From the NCBI GenBank assembly GCA_012839805.1, contig DUMU01000048.1:62001-126000 (forward strand): a stretch of 64,000 nt of DNA. Reading direction: 5' to 3'. How positions within the stretch are numbered: the stretch's first letter is position 1; each line of letters opens with the position of its first letter. This document shows positions 60,306-64,000 of the stretch, piece after piece. The notes under the pieces are model-generated. The model made no database searches. It was not told where the DNA came from and was given only the letters and a program-made list of their open reading frames with translations. The position numbers and the translations under genes were made by a program. This DNA comes from Bacillota bacterium (lineage in GTDB: Bacteria; Bacillota; Limnochordia; Limnochordales; DUMU01).

Positions 60306-60538
60306 ACCGACACCTCCTTGCTTTTAGCTGCAACCTGAGCCATGTTTGCCGTTCAAGCCCCTACTGCACCCGTCCGGCACCGCCTACCGTGCACAGGAGA
60401 ATCCCGGGCAGCTAAAGGCCTTGACCCCGTCAACGGCGGTTGGTTCATCGGTTTACTTATTCGATATCGTTTGAGGTTTTCCTGCTGGATTGCTCGACCC
60501 GCTATTGGTCGAACCGGCCGGCGGAGAGAAAACGCCAT

Positions 60539-61873
60539 CTAACCCACTCGTAGGCTCGATTCCCGAACCACCAACCTGGGCCTGATGGCCACAACGCCGT
60601 CGCGGCTGATCAGGTGGCTCCCGTCGCCAAGCTGAGCGACCCGGCCATCCCCGTCACCGCCGGTTGCCCCCATCGCCCCGCTCTCTATATTGGCAACCTC
60701 TTCGTTCCCTGTTGCCTCGGTGACCTGACCCGGGGCCCGCCGCTGGGTCCGGTGACCGCCGCGGGCGTTCTCAAGAAACTGCTGTAGCAGACGGAGTGCG
60801 ACCGCGCCCGCTTCCTCCCAGTTAGGGTCAACGCTGGTTATTCGCGGCGAATGATGCGAGGCAACATCTGTGTTGTCATTCCCGACCACGGCCACATCCT
60901 GGGGAACGCGCAGGCCGGCCCGCAAGATCATGCTGATGGCACCGGCAGCCGCATAGTCGTTAACTGCGTAAAGACCGTCGAAACCGTAAGCCAAAAACGA
61001 TTGAACCGCCTGCGACCCGTCCTCCCAGCCAGGCCAGTTGGAAGGAGAGACATGTACCAATTCCGGGAGGTAGGGAAGCCCGACCCGGGCCAGAGCATCC
61101 CTGTAGCCGGCGTACCTTTCCGTGGCCGCGAGCGACGCCCCCGGACCGGTCATAACTGCCCCCACATAGGCTATCCGCCGGCACCCCTGCTCTGCCAGGT
61201 GCAGTACTGCCTCTTCGGCGCCGGTGCGGTAGTCGACGCGGACCCGCGGCAAGGTGAGGGGCACACCGGTACGTTCCGACAGAGCCCGATTGATGAGCAC
61301 AAGCGGAGTCTGCGTCCATTCCAGCAGGACAGAATCGTCACCCCAGGTCGAAGTCGACACGAAGATGATTCCGTCAACCAACAGGTCCGCCAGGAACTGG
61401 AGTGCCTCTCTCTCTGCCTCCGGATTGAAAGTGGTGTTGTGCAGGATCACGTGATATCCGTGCTGACGCGCCACCTGTTGGATGCCGCTCACCGTCCGGG
61501 CCAGCAGCGGGTGTTTGATGTCGGTGAGCAGGACGCCAATAGCGCCGGTACGGCATGTGCGCAGACTCCGCGCTAACCGGTTGGGCCGATACCCAAGCCG
61601 CTCCACCGCCTCCAATACCCGCTGGCGGGTAGCTGCGGATACCTTCTCGGGATGGGTCCCCGTGAGCACGAACGATACTGCCGTGGGGGAAACACCCGCC
61701 TCCCGAGCCACATCTCGGGCGGTGGGGCGGCCGCCTTCCGGCTTACGGCTGCGCCTGCCGGGAAACAGTTCAGCCTGGACGTCTCCATGGCCCGGCCAGG
61801 CGCGGCGCCTGCCACTTTTCGCCGGACCCTCTTTCCCGTCTTCTAAGCGGTCGGAGGTTCGTGAGTCTTCCAT
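60539..61873 (-). CDS. LacI-family transcriptional regulator with extended N-terminus and insert (module E)
   Basis: A 444-aa protein, about 100 residues longer than usual. A charged leader (about 1-48) precedes the HTH (PTARDVAREAGVSPTAVSFV) and hinge (YRPNRLARSLRTCR). The effector domain has VDGIIFVSTSTWGDD, VHLAEQGCRRIAYVG-like core and VAVVGNDNTDVASHHSPRIT. About 50 extra residues (about 370-420, Gly/Thr/Glu-rich) split the final segment before RPRLVVRESS. An internal start near residue 35-48 is possible. First gene of module E on the minus strand. Confidence 0.9.
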   Translation of the reverse strand: MEDSRTSDRLEDGKEGPAKSGRRRAWPGHGDVQAELFPGRRSRKPEGGRPTARDVAREAGVSPTAVSFVLTGTHPEKVSAATRQRVLEAVERLGYRPNRLARSLRTCRTGAIGVLLTDIKHPLLARTVSGIQQVARQHGYHVILHNTTFNPEAEREALQFLADLLVDGIIFVSTSTWGDDSVLLEWTQTPLVLINRALSERTGVPLTLPRVRVDYRTGAEEAVLHLAEQGCRRIAYVGAVMTGPGASLAATERYAGYRDALARVGLPYLPELVHVSPSNWPGWEDGSQAVQSFLAYGFDGLYAVNDYAAAGAISMILRAGLRVPQDVAVVGNDNTDVASHHSPRITSVDPNWEEAGAVALRLLQQFLENARGGHRTQRRAPGQVTEATGNEEVANIESGAMGATGGDGDGRVAQLGDGSHLISRDGVVAIRPRLVVRESSLRVG

Positions 61874-62280
61874 GGGTTCGCCCCCTTTGCCGCCTTCCGG
61901 TCGCCTACACGCGCCTGCGAAGATTCCCAGCCCGGTTCGGGCTCATCTTCGCCACGCTGCTGCCCATGCCGCCAGCTTGCAGGTTAATGTTTTCGCCAAG
62001 CCGGGTTAGTCCCCTCCACGCGCCCTGGTAAACATTATTCACCAACCAGCGCCCCATCGAGCGAGCTCGTATACTCCGTGCTTGACCAAGCATACGTAGA
62101 ACCGGCCGCGCGGAGAGATCGCCAAACCAACCCACCCTTCATCGGTTGTCAAAGGTATGACCCGGGTTATCTGCAGACTGTGCGGATCGATCAGAACTAT
62201 CGCCCCCGGGGCCGGTGACAGAACTCGACGAACTCTCCATGCGGGCCCAAAGGGGTATTTGTGTGCTACTATACCCCGGG
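61874..62280. other. Divergent intergenic region with hairpin, lacI / glycosyltransferase
   Basis: About 400 bp. A compound inverted repeat at 61919-61950 pairs gaagat with atcttc and agcccg with cgggct around a gtt loop, 46 bp upstream of lacI. TGCTT-gacc-AAGCA near 62080 is a second, weaker repeat. The frame of the glycosyltransferase is open from a GTG at 62215. Confidence 0.5.
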
Positions 62281-63546
62281 ATGAACCAGGAGCGACCGGT
62301 AATCGCCATTCTCACCGCGCCGTTCGGGGCCGGGCACCAGCTGGCGGCCGAGGCGATCCGCCAGTCGGTGCAGGCAAGCTGTGGTGAGGCGCGGGTCTTC
62401 GATCCTTTTTCCCGTCTCCCCGCCGGGGCCGGCCAACGCCTGGTCCAGGCTTATCTTGACCTTCTCAGATACGCCCCCGATCTGTGGCGGCTTGTCTACA
62501 CCGGAACCGGGGACCTGCCTGCGCGTGACACCTTTCAAAATGTTCTCTCCCAAGGGCTCTGGCTGCTCTTAGGACCTATCCTCGAAAAGTGGATGCAAGA
62601 AAACCGGCCCCAGGTGGTTATTGCCACTCACCCTTTCACCGCGGCGCTGGTCGATGCCTGGCTTACGCTGCGGCGGGAGACGAAAGGGCGGAAAGGCCAT
62701 GCCCGGCGCCACGGTAGCTGCCGTGAGCAAGATGAACTCCCCTTTTTCGTGGTGACGACCGATTTCCTCCCACACCCTTTTTGGTTCTATCCGACCGTCA
62801 CCTGCTACTGCGTGGCTACCCCCGGTTCCGCCCGCCGCCTGCTGCAAGCGGGCATACCGGCCCACCGCATCAAGGTTACCGGCATCCCTGTCAGGGAGCA
62901 ATTCGTGACTCCGCCCGACCCTCAGACGGCACGAAACCGTATCGGCCTGGCCGGCTCGACCACCACTCCCTCAACGGGGTCGGAAGGCTCGACCGGCCCG
63001 GCCCCGCCTACCGATTCTGCAAATCGCGCCCCGCTGGTCTTGGTGATGGGCGGCGGGCTGGGGGTCGGTCGCTACACGCACATACTCCGTGGGTTGTTGA
63101 CCGTAGAGACCGCCTTGCACCTCGTCGTCTTCACCGGACGGAATCCCAAACTCCACCGCTATCTCCAACACTTTCTAGAGCAGTTTCCGTCTTCAAACCA
63201 CCGGGTCGATATTCTGCCATATACGGAAAACGTGGCCGACTGGATGGCGGTAGCCGATCTCCTAGTCACTAAACCGGGCGGTTTGACGTTAGCCGAAGGG
63301 TTGGCAGTCGGGGTGCCAATGGTACTGGTCGACCCGGTCCCGGGCCAGGAGGAGGAGAACGCAGAGTACCTGGCCGCAGCGGGCGCAGTCCTTACGGCCA
63401 CCCGTTGGCGGCTCCGGGCAGTTGTTCAGGAGCTCTTGACGCAGCAAGAGGTCCGTCTCAGGTTACGCCGGGCGGCCCGGGACCTGGCTCGTCCCGATGC
63501 CGCCCGGCGCATTGCCCAAATGGTTGCCGCGGCCGTAGATTCCTGA
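62281..63546 (+). CDS. Diacylglycerol glycosyltransferase-like protein (MGDG synthase/UgtP type, GT28)
   Basis: 421 aa from ATG 62281, which places the first strand VIAILTAPFGAGHQLAAEAI at the usual distance; GTG 62215 would add 22 residues. The N-lobe has the GxGH loop and ATHPFTAALVDAWL; the C-lobe has LVMGGGLGVGR, then KPGGLTLAEGLAVGVPMVLV and PGQEEENAEYL, the donor-binding region of MGDG-synthase/UgtP enzymes. These add glucose or galactose to diacylglycerol to make membrane glycolipids or lipoteichoic acid anchors. A Gly/Ser/Thr/Pro-rich insert lies between the lobes. Specificity is not predictable here. Confidence 0.9.
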   Translation: MNQERPVIAILTAPFGAGHQLAAEAIRQSVQASCGEARVFDPFSRLPAGAGQRLVQAYLDLLRYAPDLWRLVYTGTGDLPARDTFQNVLSQGLWLLLGPILEKWMQENRPQVVIATHPFTAALVDAWLTLRRETKGRKGHARRHGSCREQDELPFFVVTTDFLPHPFWFYPTVTCYCVATPGSARRLLQAGIPAHRIKVTGIPVREQFVTPPDPQTARNRIGLAGSTTTPSTGSEGSTGPAPPTDSANRAPLVLVMGGGLGVGRYTHILRGLLTVETALHLVVFTGRNPKLHRYLQHFLEQFPSSNHRVDILPYTENVADWMAVADLLVTKPGGLTLAEGLAVGVPMVLVDPVPGQEEENAEYLAAAGAVLTATRWRLRAVVQELLTQQEVRLRLRRAARDLARPDAARRIAQMVAAAVDS

Positions 63547-63625
63547 TTCTGACTGCGGGGAGATTCCCGGTGACTGCGGGGCGGCACTAAAGTGGAAGCA
63601 CGTGATACGCCGGGGAGGGATTCGG

Positions 63626-64000
63626 ATGCGCATCCGGGTAGGATGCTGCGGATTTCCGGAGAGACGGGCACTTTACTACCGCGAGTTTTCGGTGGTCGAA
63701 GTTCAGCAGACCTTCTACCAGTTGCCACGGCCCGCCACGGCCGGGCGGTGGCGCCAGGAAGCACCGCCGGGCTTTCTATTTGCGATGAAGGTCTGGCAGC
63801 TGATCACGCACGACTCTTCAAGCCCCACTTACCGGCGTTTACGGGAGCCCCTCGCGGGCCCACCCGGCGCTTATGGGTTCTTCCGGCCGACCCCGGAAGT
63901 CCGTTCCGCCTGGCTTCGCACGCTGGAAGTGGCACGGCACCTCGGTGCCTACCTGCTTCTCTTCCAGTGTCCCGCCCGGTTCACCCCCACGCCCGAGCAC
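63626..64000 (+). CDS. DUF72 family protein, 3'-truncated by window edge
   Basis: ATG 63626 follows GGGGAGGG six bases upstream, and 125 codons run to the window end without a stop. The start MRIRVGCCGFPERRALYYRE, then VVEVQQTFYQLPRPATAGRW and FLFAMKVWQLITH, matches the DUF72 (YecE-like) TIM-barrel family, whose biochemical function is unknown. It is 79 bp downstream of the glycosyltransferase on the same strand. Confidence 0.88.
   Translation, partial: MRIRVGCCGFPERRALYYREFSVVEVQQTFYQLPRPATAGRWRQEAPPGFLFAMKVWQLITHDSSSPTYRRLREPLAGPPGAYGFFRPTPEVRSAWLRTLEVARHLGAYLLLFQCPARFTPTPEH

Noticed and set aside
60421-60433. TTGAC-CCC-GTCAA inverted repeat as a LacI operator
   Set aside because: Short arms, odd spacing for LacI sites and no second copy elsewhere in the window.

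Overview
The window is GC-rich, chromosomal, and looks like a deep-branching, high-GC Bacillota lineage. The pointers are a SpoIIM-family protein, a LysM–M14 wall peptidase of the spore-endopeptidase type, a DUF4097 protein with a YvlB-like N-terminus, a UgtP/MGDG-synthase-type glycosyltransferase and many LacI-controlled carbohydrate genes. Six of the seven solute-binding proteins have ordinary signal peptides and no lipobox cysteine, which fits a cell with an outer membrane better than a monoderm. The lineage is an inference; there is no rRNA here to settle it.

Layout. (1) 1-7574: a MoxR cluster (membrane protein, DUF4129, DUF4350, MoxR ATPase, DUF58, with ATGA/GTGA overlaps), then a convergent SpoIIM gene and an RDD gene. 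(2) 7724-10329: an unusual Nramp-family transporter translationally coupled to a PRC-barrel/MgtE-N/CBS protein. (3) 10520-13464: a DUF4097 protein, a LysM–M14 peptidase and the 5' stub of a broken solute-binding-protein gene. (4) 13675-20542: a secreted jelly-roll protein, a GHL10-type glycosidase and a pair of exporter-type ABC half-transporters behind a near-consensus promoter. (5) 20711-62000: a large polysaccharide-use island.

The island is built of repeated modules, each with an extracellular solute-binding protein (SBP), secreted carbohydrate-active proteins and often a LacI regulator. Module A: SBP + GH16. B: SBP + GH35-like + GH3/PA14. C: LacI + SBP + stand-alone binding domain + PF10091/GH144-like glucanase + GH94 phosphorylase. 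D: unknown secreted toroid-like protein + LacI + SBP + unknown secreted protein. E: LacI + carbohydrate-binding protein + very large heparinase-like lyase + two tandem SBPs. An SBP gene with an in-frame TGA and a GH36-like gene that has lost its catalytic domain lie between C and D. An MntA/HepT toxin-antitoxin pair sits between B and C. The last 1.7 kb has a diacylglycerol glycosyltransferase and the start of a DUF72 gene.

The most striking property is negative: seven SBP genes, but not one MalF/MalG-type permease or import ATPase in about 50 kb. Either all SBPs feed shared permeases encoded elsewhere or they act as secreted or periplasmic sugar-capture proteins. Two 14-bp sites that each differ by one base from the CebR/CelR operator lie upstream of modules A and B, suggesting coordinated LacI control of beta-glucan breakdown. 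An SBP 5' stub at 13.1 kb and an SBP 3' stub at 51.9 kb are oriented as an inversion of the segment between them would leave them.
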